Translations under genes and position numbers: made by a program | Shown here: positions 16,219-25,016 of the stretch, in pieces | Layout of the letters: every line of letters begins with the position of its first letter | How positions within the stretch are numbered: the stretch's first letter is position 1 | Assembly (NCBI GenBank): GCA_003045935.1 | Contig: PZPI01000004.1 | Location: 1-33,528, forward strand | Direction: 5' to 3' | DNA: 33,528 nt | Source: Bacteroidota bacterium | GTDB lineage: Bacteria; Bacteroidota; Bacteroidia; Flavobacteriales; Flavobacteriaceae | Notes under the pieces: model-generated | The model's input: the letters and a program-made list of their open reading frames with translations, nothing else | Told to the model about the DNA's origin: nothing | Databases searched by the model: none

Positions 16219-16863
16219 ATGAATTGGAGATTAAAGATTGTCCTAACCGCTGTTTTTAGCTTAGTTGTTACTAGCACACAAGCCCAAGATTTAGGAGCCC
16301 TTGAAATTGGAACTTCTCTGCATGGAGTGATCGCTGTGGGCGATACACCCATAGATAATTATAATCCGAAAACCTCTATAGCTTTAGTGGCAAAGTATAA
16401 TTTACCCTATCGATTGGCGATTAGAGCAAGTTTCGCACCAACTTATAACTATACCGATCAGATTTCTGACACTCCAGTTTGGGACATTTACAAATCAACT
16501 CGTGCCAGTCTTGGACTAGAATATCATTTTAGTGATTTCAATGTATACGATGGAAGGAGACAATTTACTACTTATGCAATGTTAGGAGGAACTTATCAGT
16601 TCGGAAATTTCAAGCTTACAAGAAACTGGGATCTTATTTCGAAGGCACGATTAGGTGCAATGGGAGGATTTGGTGCTAAATTTAGAGCCTTCCCAATGCT
16701 AGTTGTTTCGGCTGAAATTGCTGCCGGATACCTATTCTCGGATGACTATGATCGACTTCCAGAACCAGCAACTAGCTTAACTACTTATTATGATCGCTCG
16801 GGGAACGACTGGTATCTGTTTCCTAATTTAACAATAACCTATACCTTTGCCCCCAAATTTTAG
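16219..16863 (+). CDS. DUF6089-type outer-membrane beta-barrel protein
   Basis: A 214-aa exported protein with signal peptide MNWRLKIVLTAVFSLVVTSTQAQ, cut after AQ. It has alternating aromatic beta strands typical of small outer-membrane barrels and ends in a strand closing with F (TITYTFAPKF). I believe it belongs to DUF6089, which in flavobacteria sits between nadK and uppS. Its function is unknown. The start was moved from TTG 16213 to ATG 16219, since the earlier codon overlaps the nadK stop and adds only two residues. Confidence 0.82.
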   Translation: MNWRLKIVLTAVFSLVVTSTQAQDLGALEIGTSLHGVIAVGDTPIDNYNPKTSIALVAKYNLPYRLAIRASFAPTYNYTDQISDTPVWDIYKSTRASLGLEYHFSDFNVYDGRRQFTTYAMLGGTYQFGNFKLTRNWDLISKARLGAMGGFGAKFRAFPMLVVSAEIAAGYLFSDDYDRLPEPATSLTTYYDRSGNDWYLFPNLTITYTFAPKF

Positions 16864-16877
16864 CCGACCCGATTAAA

Positions 16878-17624
16878 ATGATTAAAAATAAAACCGAGCA
16901 ATTAGGCCCGAAACACCTTGCTATCATCATGGATGGTAACGGTCGTTGGGCTAAAGCGAAAGGAATGCCACGGGCGTTTGGGCATGAATCTGGTTTTAAA
17001 TCGGTTCGAGTTATCGTAGAAGCCTGTGCTAAGCGAGGAATTGATTTTTTAACCTTATACGCCTTCTCAACAGAGAATTGGTTAAGACCAAAACAGGAGG
17101 TTGATATCCTCATGCGTATTCTACTAAAAGCATTGAAGTCTGAACTGGCAACGATGCAGGAAAATAATATTCGCCTCATAACCATTGGTAATCTAGATCG
17201 ATTACCCGAGTCAATCGCTGAGGTACTTTTGAGTGTAGTTGCGCAGACAGCTTCAAATACAGGGATGACTTTAACCCTAGCACTAAGTTATGGTGGCCGT
17301 GAAGAGATCACTGCTGCTACCCGTGTAATCGCTGAAAAAGTTAAAAATGGCTTAATTCGACCTGAAGATGTCGATGAGTCAATGTTAAATGAGCATCTTT
17401 ACACCGCAAATTGTCCACCTGTCGACTTATTGATCAGAACTAGTGGAGAAAGACGCCTAAGTAATTTTCTTTTATGGCAAATGGCTTATGCTGAATTATA
17501 TTTTACCGAAACCCATTGGCCAGATTTCACCGAAGCCCATTTGGAGAAGGCCTTAGTTGATTATAAACAAAGAGAACGAAGATTTGGAAAGACTAGTGAG
17601 CAGCTTGAAAAGGCTACAAAATAA
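16878..17624 (+). CDS. uppS: Isoprenyl transferase (undecaprenyl-PP synthase type)
   Basis: A 248-aa cis-prenyltransferase that extends farnesyl-PP with isopentenyl-PP to make the C55 lipid carrier for peptidoglycan and polysaccharides. The hallmark IIMDGNGRWAKAKG (about residues 16-29) contains the catalytic Asp, followed by FGHESG, LTLYAFSTENWLRP and the C-terminal DLLIRTSGERRLSNFLLWQ. It lies 14 bp after the barrel gene. Its last 29 bp overlap bamA in another frame. Confidence 0.96.
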   Translation: MIKNKTEQLGPKHLAIIMDGNGRWAKAKGMPRAFGHESGFKSVRVIVEACAKRGIDFLTLYAFSTENWLRPKQEVDILMRILLKALKSELATMQENNIRLITIGNLDRLPESIAEVLLSVVAQTASNTGMTLTLALSYGGREEITAATRVIAEKVKNGLIRPEDVDESMLNEHLYTANCPPVDLLIRTSGERRLSNFLLWQMAYAELYFTETHWPDFTEAHLEKALVDYKQRERRFGKTSEQLEKATK

Positions 17625-20229
17625 TCGGTTATTACTGATTATTGTCTTGTTATTGGCAATGGGAGATTGGGTTAGTGCCCAAGAAGCAGATTCTACCCCA
17701 ACAAAAAAAACGTATATCATTGGTAAAGTTGAGGTCACTGGTCTTCAGAGTTACAACGAGCAAACCGTTAAGACTTTTGCGGGTTTAAGAGAAGGACAAT
17801 TCATCACCCTTCCAAGCGAAGAAGTATCTGCGAGTATCAAGAAACTTTGGAATTTAGAACTGTTTAGTGACGTAGCCCTGTATTATTCCGATGTTCGAAA
17901 CGATTCCATTTTTTTAGAACTGAGTATCAAGGAGCGACCTACTCTTGATGAGGTTACTTTTTATGGAATTAAAAAGGGGAAAACAGAGAGTATTATAGAG
18001 GATACCGAGCTTAAAAAGGGAAAGAAAATTACAGAAAGCCTTATTGCTAATACCGTCAATTTTCTTGAAAATAAATACAAAGAAAAAGGGTATCTCAATG
18101 CCAAGGCATTTATTGCTGCTGCCGCGGATACCTCTGGTGTAAATACTCAAGATTTAATTGTCAACCTAAAGAAGGGTAAGAAAGTAAAGATTGGTGAAAT
18201 CTCTTTTAAAGGCGCTGAAAAACTGAATACTTCAGTGCTCGAGAAGGCACTCAAGGACACTAAGAAAAAGAAGATTTATCGTTTTTGGAAGAAGTCTAAA
18301 TACATCGAGGAGGATTTCGAAGAAGATTTAATTAACCTGCGTGATGCTTATGCTGAAAGAGGTTATCGAGATGCTAGGATAGTTAGCGACTCTACTTATA
18401 CTATTGATGATGAAACCATCGGTTTGCAAATAGAGCTTGTAGAGGGTAATAAATACTACTTTGGAGATATCGACTTTGTGGGCAATACAGTTTATGATGA
18501 CAAGAGTCTAGCTTCAGTTCTAGGGATTAAAAAGGGAGATACCTACAACGGGGTTCAACTCAAAAAACGCATTGCCGATAATTCAAAACCTGATGCAGAA
18601 GATTTAACGAATCTCTATCAAAACAACGGATATCTGTTTTCGAGCATCAATCCTGTCGAAGTTTCAGCTCAACGGGATACGATTGATTTTGAAATTCGAA
18701 TTATTGAGGGAAAAGAAACCTTTATCAATCACGTAGACGTTTTTGGAAACGACAAGACCAACGACCATGTGATCTATCGTGAGATTAGAACAAAACCTGG
18801 TCAACAGTACAGTAAAGACAATATCATAAGAACCATTCGAGAATTAGGGCAGTTAGGGTTCTTTGATCCTGAACAAATCTCTCCAGATGTGGTAAACCCT
18901 GATCCCAATTCTGGTACGGTAGACTTAAAGTATGATCTTGTTGAGGCAGGTTCTTCTCAAATTGAACTTCAAGGTGGTGTTGGTGGAGGTGGCTTCATTG
19001 GAACACTTGGGCTTTCGTTCAACAACTTCTCGATGCGTAATCTTTTTAATAAAGAGGCCTATACGCCTGTACCAATGGGAGATGGTCAGACGTTTGCACT
19101 TAGATTACAGGCGAGCCGAACCTTTAGAGTATATAGCTTAAATTTTGCAGAGCCTTGGTTGGGCGGTAAAAAGCCTGTTCGCTTTAACATGTCGCTTCAA
19201 AAGACGCAACAGTATGCGGCGCAGTTCAATAATGGACGATTCGATGTAGACAAATCAAGAGGTTTTGGTATTGCAGGTATTTCTGCGGGGTTATCTAAAC
19301 GGGTTCAATGGCCTGACGATTTCTTCGTGCTTTCACACGCGCTAAGCTTTCAGAACTACAATTTTGAAAATTACAATAACGGACTTTTTAACTTTGGTAA
19401 CGGATCCTCCAACTCCTTCTCTTATAGCTTTGGGTTGTCTAGAAGTTCACAGGGACCTAGCAGAATTTTCCCACTTACGGGTTCAAATTTTGAAATGTCT
19501 ATACGTGTGACTCCACCATTCTCCGCTTTTTCAAAAAAGGATTATACGAGTCTTCGGGCTGAAATTAATTCAGTAACTGAGGAGTTGTTAGCTGAAGGTG
19601 TCAATGGGGTAAATTCAGCTGAATTAAGTAGAGATTTAGAGGCTTTAGAAGAAGAACGATTTAAGCTATTAGAGTTCTATAAGGTTAAATTTAAAGGGGA
19701 TTGGTATACAAGAATCGTTGACAAGTTAGTGCTTCGAACCAATGCGGAGTTTGGATTTTTAGGTGCTTATAATAACGATATAGGCATCGTTCCTTTTGAG
19801 CGATTTTATGTAGGTGGTGACGGTTTAGGAAACTTTACCCTTGACGGTCGTGAAAATATCCAGTTAAGAGGGTATGAAAATAGCTCGATCACGCCTTACA
19901 CTCTAAATCCGATTACAGGTAGACAAGAACAAGACGGCGGAGCTATCTACAATAAATTTTCGTTGGAGCTTCGTTATCCACTTACCCTCAAGCCTAGCGC
20001 TTCGGTATTTACCCTAGCCTTTTTAGAGGCGGGTAATGCTTTCAATGGTTTCAACACCTACGATCCTTTCAATATGAAGCGTTCTGCAGGATTTGGAGTG
20101 AGAATCTTTATGCCGGCATTTGGATTGTTGGGTATCGACTTCGGATACGGATTCGACAGTGATAACACGCCTGGAGCTTTTGGTCCTAGCGGATGGCAAA
20201 CACACTTTATTATCGGTCAACAATTCTAA
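17596..20229 (+). CDS. bamA: BamA, outer-membrane protein assembly factor
   Basis: An 877-aa Omp85 protein, the core of the BAM complex that folds beta-barrels into the outer membrane. The N-terminal half contains five POTRA repeats (for example IGKVEVTGLQSYNEQTV and KIGEISFKGAEKLNT). The C-terminal half is a 16-strand barrel with the conserved RGY of loop 6 (LRGYENSS) and a final Phe. The ORF track starts at TTG 17557. I chose GTG 17596 because GGAAAG lies 5 nt before it and the product then opens with a clean signal peptide ending in SAQ. TTG 17605 is an alternative. An insert with an acidic helix (about residues 680-710) lies in a barrel loop. Confidence 0.93.
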   Translation: MSSLKRLQNNRLLLIIVLLLAMGDWVSAQEADSTPTKKTYIIGKVEVTGLQSYNEQTVKTFAGLREGQFITLPSEEVSASIKKLWNLELFSDVALYYSDVRNDSIFLELSIKERPTLDEVTFYGIKKGKTESIIEDTELKKGKKITESLIANTVNFLENKYKEKGYLNAKAFIAAAADTSGVNTQDLIVNLKKGKKVKIGEISFKGAEKLNTSVLEKALKDTKKKKIYRFWKKSKYIEEDFEEDLINLRDAYAERGYRDARIVSDSTYTIDDETIGLQIELVEGNKYYFGDIDFVGNTVYDDKSLASVLGIKKGDTYNGVQLKKRIADNSKPDAEDLTNLYQNNGYLFSSINPVEVSAQRDTIDFEIRIIEGKETFINHVDVFGNDKTNDHVIYREIRTKPGQQYSKDNIIRTIRELGQLGFFDPEQISPDVVNPDPNSGTVDLKYDLVEAGSSQIELQGGVGGGGFIGTLGLSFNNFSMRNLFNKEAYTPVPMGDGQTFALRLQASRTFRVYSLNFAEPWLGGKKPVRFNMSLQKTQQYAAQFNNGRFDVDKSRGFGIAGISAGLSKRVQWPDDFFVLSHALSFQNYNFENYNNGLFNFGNGSSNSFSYSFGLSRSSQGPSRIFPLTGSNFEMSIRVTPPFSAFSKKDYTSLRAEINSVTEELLAEGVNGVNSAELSRDLEALEEERFKLLEFYKVKFKGDWYTRIVDKLVLRTNAEFGFLGAYNNDIGIVPFERFYVGGDGLGNFTLDGRENIQLRGYENSSITPYTLNPITGRQEQDGGAIYNKFSLELRYPLTLKPSASVFTLAFLEAGNAFNGFNTYDPFNMKRSAGFGVRIFMPAFGLLGIDFGYGFDSDNTPGAFGPSGWQTHFIIGQQF

Positions 20230-21014
20230 TGAAAGCACAACGAATTCTAATAGTAGTATTCTGTTTCCTGGCTCAAGTAAGTTGGGGGCAACGGGCTACT
20301 CGTGTTGGATTTATTGATACCGATTACATTTTATCCAAAGTAGCATCGTATGCAGAAATGCGTTCGGAGTTATCTAGTAAAATAGAAGCTTGGAATACAG
20401 AAATCGAACGCCGAAGAACTGAACTGAAAGCAAAACAGGATGAGTTGGGCGCACAAAGAGATTTTCTGCCCCTGTCAATCATTGAGCAGCGAGAAATCGA
20501 AATAAGTCAATTAAGTAAAGCGTTACTTCAATATGAACTAGATCGATTTGGTCCTGATGGAGATTTAATTGCCACCGAGGTAACTATTGTACGCCCCATA
20601 CAGGATTTGATTTATGCTGCAGTTCAAGAAATCGCTGAAGCTAGAAGCTTTGATATGATCTTCGATAAGTCTACAGATCTTGTAATGCTCTATTTTGATA
20701 ATCAATTTGATATAAGTGATTTAGTTATCCGAAAATTAGAGGCTGATTCTAAGGTTCGAGTGATTGGTATGCCTGAAGAATCTCAAGTTGAGGAAATGTT
20801 TAGTGAGATCGAAGAAAAGCGTCAAACGATTACTGAAGACCTCAACAAGGCACAACAGTCTAAAGAAGAAGAGAAAAAAGCTGCCCTATCACGATTAGAA
20901 AAAGAACGTGAGGAGCGAAGAAAGGCCTATATTAGCAAACGCGAAGCGGTGCTTAAAGCTCGTGCAGAGCGTCAAAAACAAATAGAAGAAAAACGTAAAG
21001 ACACAATTAATTGA
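20229..21014 (+). CDS. OmpH/Skp-family periplasmic chaperone, long form
   Basis: A 261-aa exported protein with signal peptide MKAQRILIVVFCFLAQVSWGQ, then the Skp opening VGFIDTDYILSK and a coiled-coil arm. After residue about 185 it carries a long, very charged helix (SKEEEKKAAL, RLEKEREERRKAY) not found in the shorter paralogue next door. The ORF track starts at 20193 inside bamA; ATG 20229, overlapping the bamA stop as TAATG, gives the proper signal peptide. It probably escorts unfolded outer-membrane proteins to BamA. Confidence 0.88.
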   Translation: MKAQRILIVVFCFLAQVSWGQRATRVGFIDTDYILSKVASYAEMRSELSSKIEAWNTEIERRRTELKAKQDELGAQRDFLPLSIIEQREIEISQLSKALLQYELDRFGPDGDLIATEVTIVRPIQDLIYAAVQEIAEARSFDMIFDKSTDLVMLYFDNQFDISDLVIRKLEADSKVRVIGMPEESQVEEMFSEIEEKRQTITEDLNKAQQSKEEEKKAALSRLEKEREERRKAYISKREAVLKARAERQKQIEEKRKDTIN

Positions 21015-21028
21015 AAATCAACTATTCC

Positions 21029-21529
21029 ATGAAACAATTCGTACTTATTGTAATGGCATTCTTTGCTGTTACAACCTCTACTTTTGCTCAATCTAAAGTT
21101 GCTCACATCAATGTTCAGCAACTACTAAGTGATATGCCAGACATGAAGGCAGCTCAAGATGAGCTTAAAAAATTAGAAAATACTTACCGTGCTGACATTG
21201 AGTCTTCTGTAGCTGAACTTCAAAAGAAACTAGTTGCTTATCAAAATGAGGCAGCGAGTAAGACTGCTGAAGAAAACAAGGCTAGAGCTGATGAGTTACA
21301 GAGTGCCGAACGCAACATCGCAGCAGCCGAGCAAGCAGCTATGCAAGAATTACAGCGTAAACAACAAGAATTATTCGCTCCTATTTCTGAGAAAGCGAAG
21401 GCTGCTATTGATAAGGTAGCTAAAGACCAAGGATTCGATTATGTAATCGATTCAAGTCCAGGGCTTAGCCTTCTAGTTGCTAATGGTACAGACTTATTAC
21501 CTTCTGTGAAGAAGGAGTTAGGATTCTAA
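21029..21529 (+). CDS. OmpH/Skp-family periplasmic chaperone, short form
   Basis: A 166-aa exported chaperone with signal peptide MKQFVLIVMAFFAVTTSTFAQ and mature start SKVAHINVQQLLSDMPDM. An alanine/glutamate-rich coiled coil is followed by a C-terminal segment (YVIDSSPGLSLLVANGTDLL) that forms the trimer body in Skp. This is the usual size for the family. The start is ATG 21029 rather than TTG 21011, because the signal peptide begins there. It is followed by a strong terminator. Confidence 0.92.
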   Translation: MKQFVLIVMAFFAVTTSTFAQSKVAHINVQQLLSDMPDMKAAQDELKKLENTYRADIESSVAELQKKLVAYQNEAASKTAEENKARADELQSAERNIAAAEQAAMQELQRKQQELFAPISEKAKAAIDKVAKDQGFDYVIDSSPGLSLLVANGTDLLPSVKKELGF

Positions 21530-21559
21530 TTTGATTACCAATTAGAAGTAGTAACTTTT

Positions 21560-21584
21560 AACCGCCCAATGGGGCGGTTTTTTT
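21560..21584 (+). terminator. Terminator touching the murI start codon
   Basis: AACCGCC-CAATG-GGGCGGTT forms a strong GC stem followed by a T-run that ends at the base before the murI ATG (21585). It should stop the bamA-skp transcript. A TAACTTTT sequence (seven of eight bases of the -7 box) lies just upstream at about 21552-21559. A murI transcript made from it would begin inside the hairpin. Confidence 0.85.
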
Positions 21585-22373
21585 ATGGCAAGAACTATTG
21601 GCATATTTGACTCTGGTGTTGGCGGATTAACGATTCTCTCTTCTATAGTAAATGAGATGTCAGATTCTGTTGAATACCACTATGTGGCTGATAGTCTCCA
21701 CGCTCCCTATGGTTCAAAATCAATCGAAGAACTTTTAGAACGGAGCAGAAGAATTACTGAATTTTTGATAAGCAAGGGGTCAGAACTTATTGTTGTTGCC
21801 TGTAATACGGCAACTACTCAAGTTATTTCATCGCTTAGAGCGGAGTTCAATATTCCGTTCGTCGGTATCGAACCCGCTGTTAAGCCTGCTGCTCAGTTAA
21901 GTGTATCTAAACGAATCGGTGTAATTGCTACTGCTAACACCCTCAAAAGTGGTCTCTTTAAGCAAACCTTGGAGGTCTATGCTTCGGGTTGCAAAACTTT
22001 TACTCGAATTGGTGAAGGCCTTGTTGAAGCGATCGAAACTGGAGAATTAGTATCTATAGAATTGAACGACTTAGTTCGTGATCATGTGACTTACTTTAAT
22101 TCAAATGAAATAGATGTACTTGTATTAGGCTGTACTCACTATTCGTTTGTTTCTCAGCTATTTGAAAAGTATTTGGACCAGGGAACTTCTTTAGTTACTT
22201 CAAATGAGGCAGTAGCTAGACGTGTTCAATCGGTTTTTGGAACTTTAGATAGCCAATCAGGGTTAGTCAGGTCTATTCATATTTATAGCACTTCTGAAAA
22301 GCTATTGTCTTTAAAGAAGTTAATCGCTGCAGAAAACCTTCAAGTTGATCAGGTACTACAGGTGCAAATCTAA
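21585..22373 (+). CDS. murI: Glutamate racemase MurI
   Basis: A 262-aa enzyme that makes D-glutamate for peptidoglycan. The two catalytic cysteines are in VACNTATT (about residue 71) and VLGCTHYSF (about residue 182). The N-terminal IGIFDSGVGGLTI holds the active-site Asp-Ser pair. The start codon follows a terminator T-run directly, so there is no normal ribosome-binding leader. The 3' end overlaps convergent folA by 4 bp. Confidence 0.97.
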   Translation: MARTIGIFDSGVGGLTILSSIVNEMSDSVEYHYVADSLHAPYGSKSIEELLERSRRITEFLISKGSELIVVACNTATTQVISSLRAEFNIPFVGIEPAVKPAAQLSVSKRIGVIATANTLKSGLFKQTLEVYASGCKTFTRIGEGLVEAIETGELVSIELNDLVRDHVTYFNSNEIDVLVLGCTHYSFVSQLFEKYLDQGTSLVTSNEAVARRVQSVFGTLDSQSGLVRSIHIYSTSEKLLSLKKLIAAENLQVDQVLQVQI

Positions 22374-22861
22374 ACCCTTTCGAAGGTTTCTATCGTAAAT
22401 GAGTAGACATGTCTATCGTCGACCGGATGATGCTGTTCTTCAACTTTTTTCCATTCCTGTAAGTTGATTTCAGGAAAGTAGGTGTCTGCTTTAGGAGTGG
22501 CATGAACTCTAGTGATGATCATTTTTGTCGCTAGAGGTATAGCTTGTTTATAAATTTCTCCCCCGCCAACGATGAATTGTGTGTTTGATGGATGCAATTC
22601 TAAGGCAGACTCAATAGAATGGCTAATGCCGAAGATCTCAAATGGCGGAACGTAGTCAGTGTTTCGGGTAACCACGATATGATCTCTATTCGGCAGTGCT
22701 TTTGGGAAGCTTTCTAGTGTTTTTCTTCCCATTATGATAGGGTAACCCGAAGTGGTTTGTTTGAAATGCTTGAAATCATCGGGTAGATACCATGGCAAGT
22801 CTCCTGACCAACCCATTGCGCCATCTTCGGCAGCAGCAACAACAATGATTACTTCTTTCAT
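22370..22861 (-). CDS. folA: Dihydrofolate reductase
   Basis: A 163-aa enzyme that reduces dihydrofolate to tetrahydrofolate with NADPH, recycling the folate oxidised by ThyA. Family motifs are present: AAEDGAMGWSGDLPWYLPDDFKHFK (quoted in part as GDLPWYLPDD, with the catalytic Asp), PIIMGRKTLESF and IVGGGEIYKQAI. The start overlaps the thyA stop as TAATG, so translation is likely coupled. It is probably the last gene of the etfB operon. No terminator is visible before convergent murI. Confidence 0.97.
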   Translation of the reverse strand: MKEVIIVVAAAEDGAMGWSGDLPWYLPDDFKHFKQTTSGYPIIMGRKTLESFPKALPNRDHIVVTRNTDYVPPFEIFGISHSIESALELHPSNTQFIVGGGEIYKQAIPLATKMIITRVHATPKADTYFPEINLQEWKKVEEQHHPVDDRHVYSFTIETFERV

Positions 22862-23685
22862 TATACAGCAACTGGCGCTTTAATGGTTGGGTGTGGATCG
22901 TATCCGATCAATTCGAAATCCTCAAAGGTGAAATCGTCTATATTTTTGATAGCCGGATTTAATTTCATAGTAGGTAAAGGGCGACAATCTCTTGAGAGTT
23001 GAAGATCAACCTGCTCTCTATGGTTACTATAGATATGAACATCCCCAAAGGTGTGTACAAAATCTCCAGCTTCTAAACCACAAACTTGAGCTACCATTAG
23101 AGTAAGAAGTGCGTAAGAAGCAATATTAAAAGGAACTCCAAGAAATACGTCTGCGCTGCGTTGATAAAGTTGACAAGACAATTTATTATCGGCCACATAA
23201 AATTGAAAGAATGCATGGCAGGGAGGTAAAGCAGCCTTGCCATTAGCTACATTTTCAGCAAATGGCTTTGAGGTGTCTGGCATTACGCTGGGGTTCCAGG
23301 CACTTACTAACATTCTTCTGCTATCTGGATTGTTTTTGAGAGTGTGGATCACCTCTTTTATTTGATCGATACCTTCTGAATTCCAATTACGCCATTGATG
23401 ACCATAAACAGGACCTAAATCTCCATTATCATCGGCCCATTCATTCCAAATACGAACTCCATTTTCAGTGAGATAATTGATGTTTGTATCTCCCTTCAAA
23501 AACCAAAGTAATTCGTAGATGATCGATTTTAAATGTACCTTTTTGGTAGTTACCATCGGAAACCCTTCACTAAGATCGAATCGCATCTGATATCCGAAAA
23601 CACTTTTTGTTCCAGTGCCTGTTCTGTCTGTTTTTTCAGTTCCGTTTTCTAAGATATGTTTGAGTAGATCGTGATAAGCTTTCAT
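22861..23685 (-). CDS. thyA: Thymidylate synthase ThyA
   Basis: A 274-aa enzyme that methylates dUMP to dTMP using methylene-tetrahydrofolate. The catalytic Cys156 is in [23 protein letters not shown] near the N-terminus binds phosphate, and [20 protein letters not shown] is the classic signature. The length is slightly above the E. coli enzyme because of about ten residues before the catalytic Cys ([14 protein letters not shown]). It is coupled to folA, its metabolic partner. Confidence 0.98.
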   Translation of the reverse strand: MKAYHDLLKHILENGTEKTDRTGTGTKSVFGYQMRFDLSEGFPMVTTKKVHLKSIIYELLWFLKGDTNINYLTENGVRIWNEWADDNGDLGPVYGHQWRNWNSEGIDQIKEVIHTLKNNPDSRRMLVSAWNPSVMPDTSKPFAENVANGKAALPPCHAFFQFYVADNKLSCQLYQRSADVFLGVPFNIASYALLTLMVAQVCGLEAGDFVHTFGDVHIYSNHREQVDLQLSRDCRPLPTMKLNPAIKNIDDFTFEDFELIGYDPHPTIKAPVAV

Positions 23686-23720
23686 GCTTTGAATTTACCT
23701 ATTTTTTGAATTTTAAATCT

Positions 23721-25013
23721 TTAACCTAGAATCATTCCTGCAATAGTTGCCGACAATAGGGACGCAAGTGAGCCTGCGATAAGTGCTTTGAAACCGAGCT
23801 CTGATAAAGTCTTCTTTTGGCTTGGAGCAATCGTTCCTATTCCACCTATTTGAATACCGATAGAAGCAAAGTTGGCAAATCCACAAAGCATGTAGGTCGC
23901 CATAAGTACTGATTTATCATAGGTTAGGTGAACTGCAGCAGCCATATTCTTTAATTCGGCTAGTTGGGTATAGGCGACAAATTCTGAGGCCACTAGTTTG
24001 ATTCCTAAAAGTTGCCCCATTAGGTTAAGATCTTCACTAGCTACTCCAATGATGTACATGAGCGGAGCGAAAATCGTTCCCAGCATAGATTCTAGGGATA
24101 ATTCGGAATATGAGGAGTTGGCCGCGATCCAATCATTCATTCCTGTCAGGTCTCCAATCCCGGTTAAAATTCCATTAATCATCGCAATAAATGCAATGAA
24201 TACTAGTAGCATCGCACCAACGTTTAAAGCAAGTTTCAAACCTTCAGTAGTTCCGTTTGAAAGAGCATCAAGAGCGTTAGAGCCTACTACCGTATCGCTT
24301 ACTTCTATTTTTTCATCAATCGGTTCTGTTTGCGGAACCATCAATTTAGCGATGATGATTGCACCTGGAGCTGCCATTACTGAAGCTGCTATAAGGTGGC
24401 GAGCAAATGAGAGTCGAAGTTCGGGGTCTGTACCTCCTAAAAAACCAACGTAAGACGCTAGAACGCCTCCAGCTACAGTTGCCATACCACCAGTCATTAC
24501 TAGCATTACTTCAGAGCGGTTCATTTTGGCGAGATATGCTTTAATTAATAGTGGAGCCTCAGTTTGTCCTAAGAAAATGTTACCCGCGACAGAAAGACTT
24601 TCAGCCCCTGATATTTTGAGCGTTTTGGTTAATAACCAGGCTAGACCACTTACTATTTTCTGAACTACCCCTAAGTAATAGAGTATAGAGGTTAGGGCCG
24701 AGAAGAATACAATCGTGGGTAAGATTTGAAATGCGAAGACATAACCAATCGCAGGTTCACTTACGTTGATTAAGTTGCCAAAAAGAAAGGCGCTTCCGCT
24801 TTCGGTAAATTCTAAGACCGCTGTGAAAAAACCTCCCAAAACATTGAAAAAAGATTTTACCCATTCTACCCGTAAAACACCAAAGGCTAAAATAAATTGA
24901 AGTGAAAGCCCTATTAGAATGGTTTTCCATCGGATGGCCTTTTTATGAGTGCTTAGTAGATAAGCGATGCCTAATAGGAAAAGGATTCCGATAATACCTT
25001 TAATAATAGCCAT
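23721..25013 (-). CDS. nupC: Concentrative nucleoside transporter (CNT/NupC family)
   Basis: A 430-aa polytopic membrane protein that imports nucleosides with H+ or Na+. Typical segments are GNIFLGQTEAPLLIKAYL, VMTGGMATVAGGVLASYV and a C-terminal GFANFASIGIQIGGIGT. About eight or more hydrophobic helices are evident. It lies 3 bp after bfn and 35 bp before thyA, placing nucleoside uptake next to dTMP synthesis. The coupling ion cannot be read from the sequence. Confidence 0.94.
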   Translation of the reverse strand: MAIIKGIIGILFLLGIAYLLSTHKKAIRWKTILIGLSLQFILAFGVLRVEWVKSFFNVLGGFFTAVLEFTESGSAFLFGNLINVSEPAIGYVFAFQILPTIVFFSALTSILYYLGVVQKIVSGLAWLLTKTLKISGAESLSVAGNIFLGQTEAPLLIKAYLAKMNRSEVMLVMTGGMATVAGGVLASYVGFLGGTDPELRLSFARHLIAASVMAAPGAIIIAKLMVPQTEPIDEKIEVSDTVVGSNALDALSNGTTEGLKLALNVGAMLLVFIAFIAMINGILTGIGDLTGMNDWIAANSSYSELSLESMLGTIFAPLMYIIGVASEDLNLMGQLLGIKLVASEFVAYTQLAELKNMAAAVHLTYDKSVLMATYMLCGFANFASIGIQIGGIGTIAPSQKKTLSELGFKALIAGSLASLLSATIAGMILG

Positions 25014-25016
25014 AAT

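Noticed and set aside
20193-20228. Longer start of the first Skp gene inside bamA
   Set aside because: It would add 12 residues before a clean signal peptide that begins at the TAATG-coupled ATG 20229.
23998-24453. 151-aa ORF antisense to nupC
   Set aside because: The longest shadow in this part, but it lies wholly inside a well-recognised transporter gene. Its composition mirrors membrane codons read backwards.
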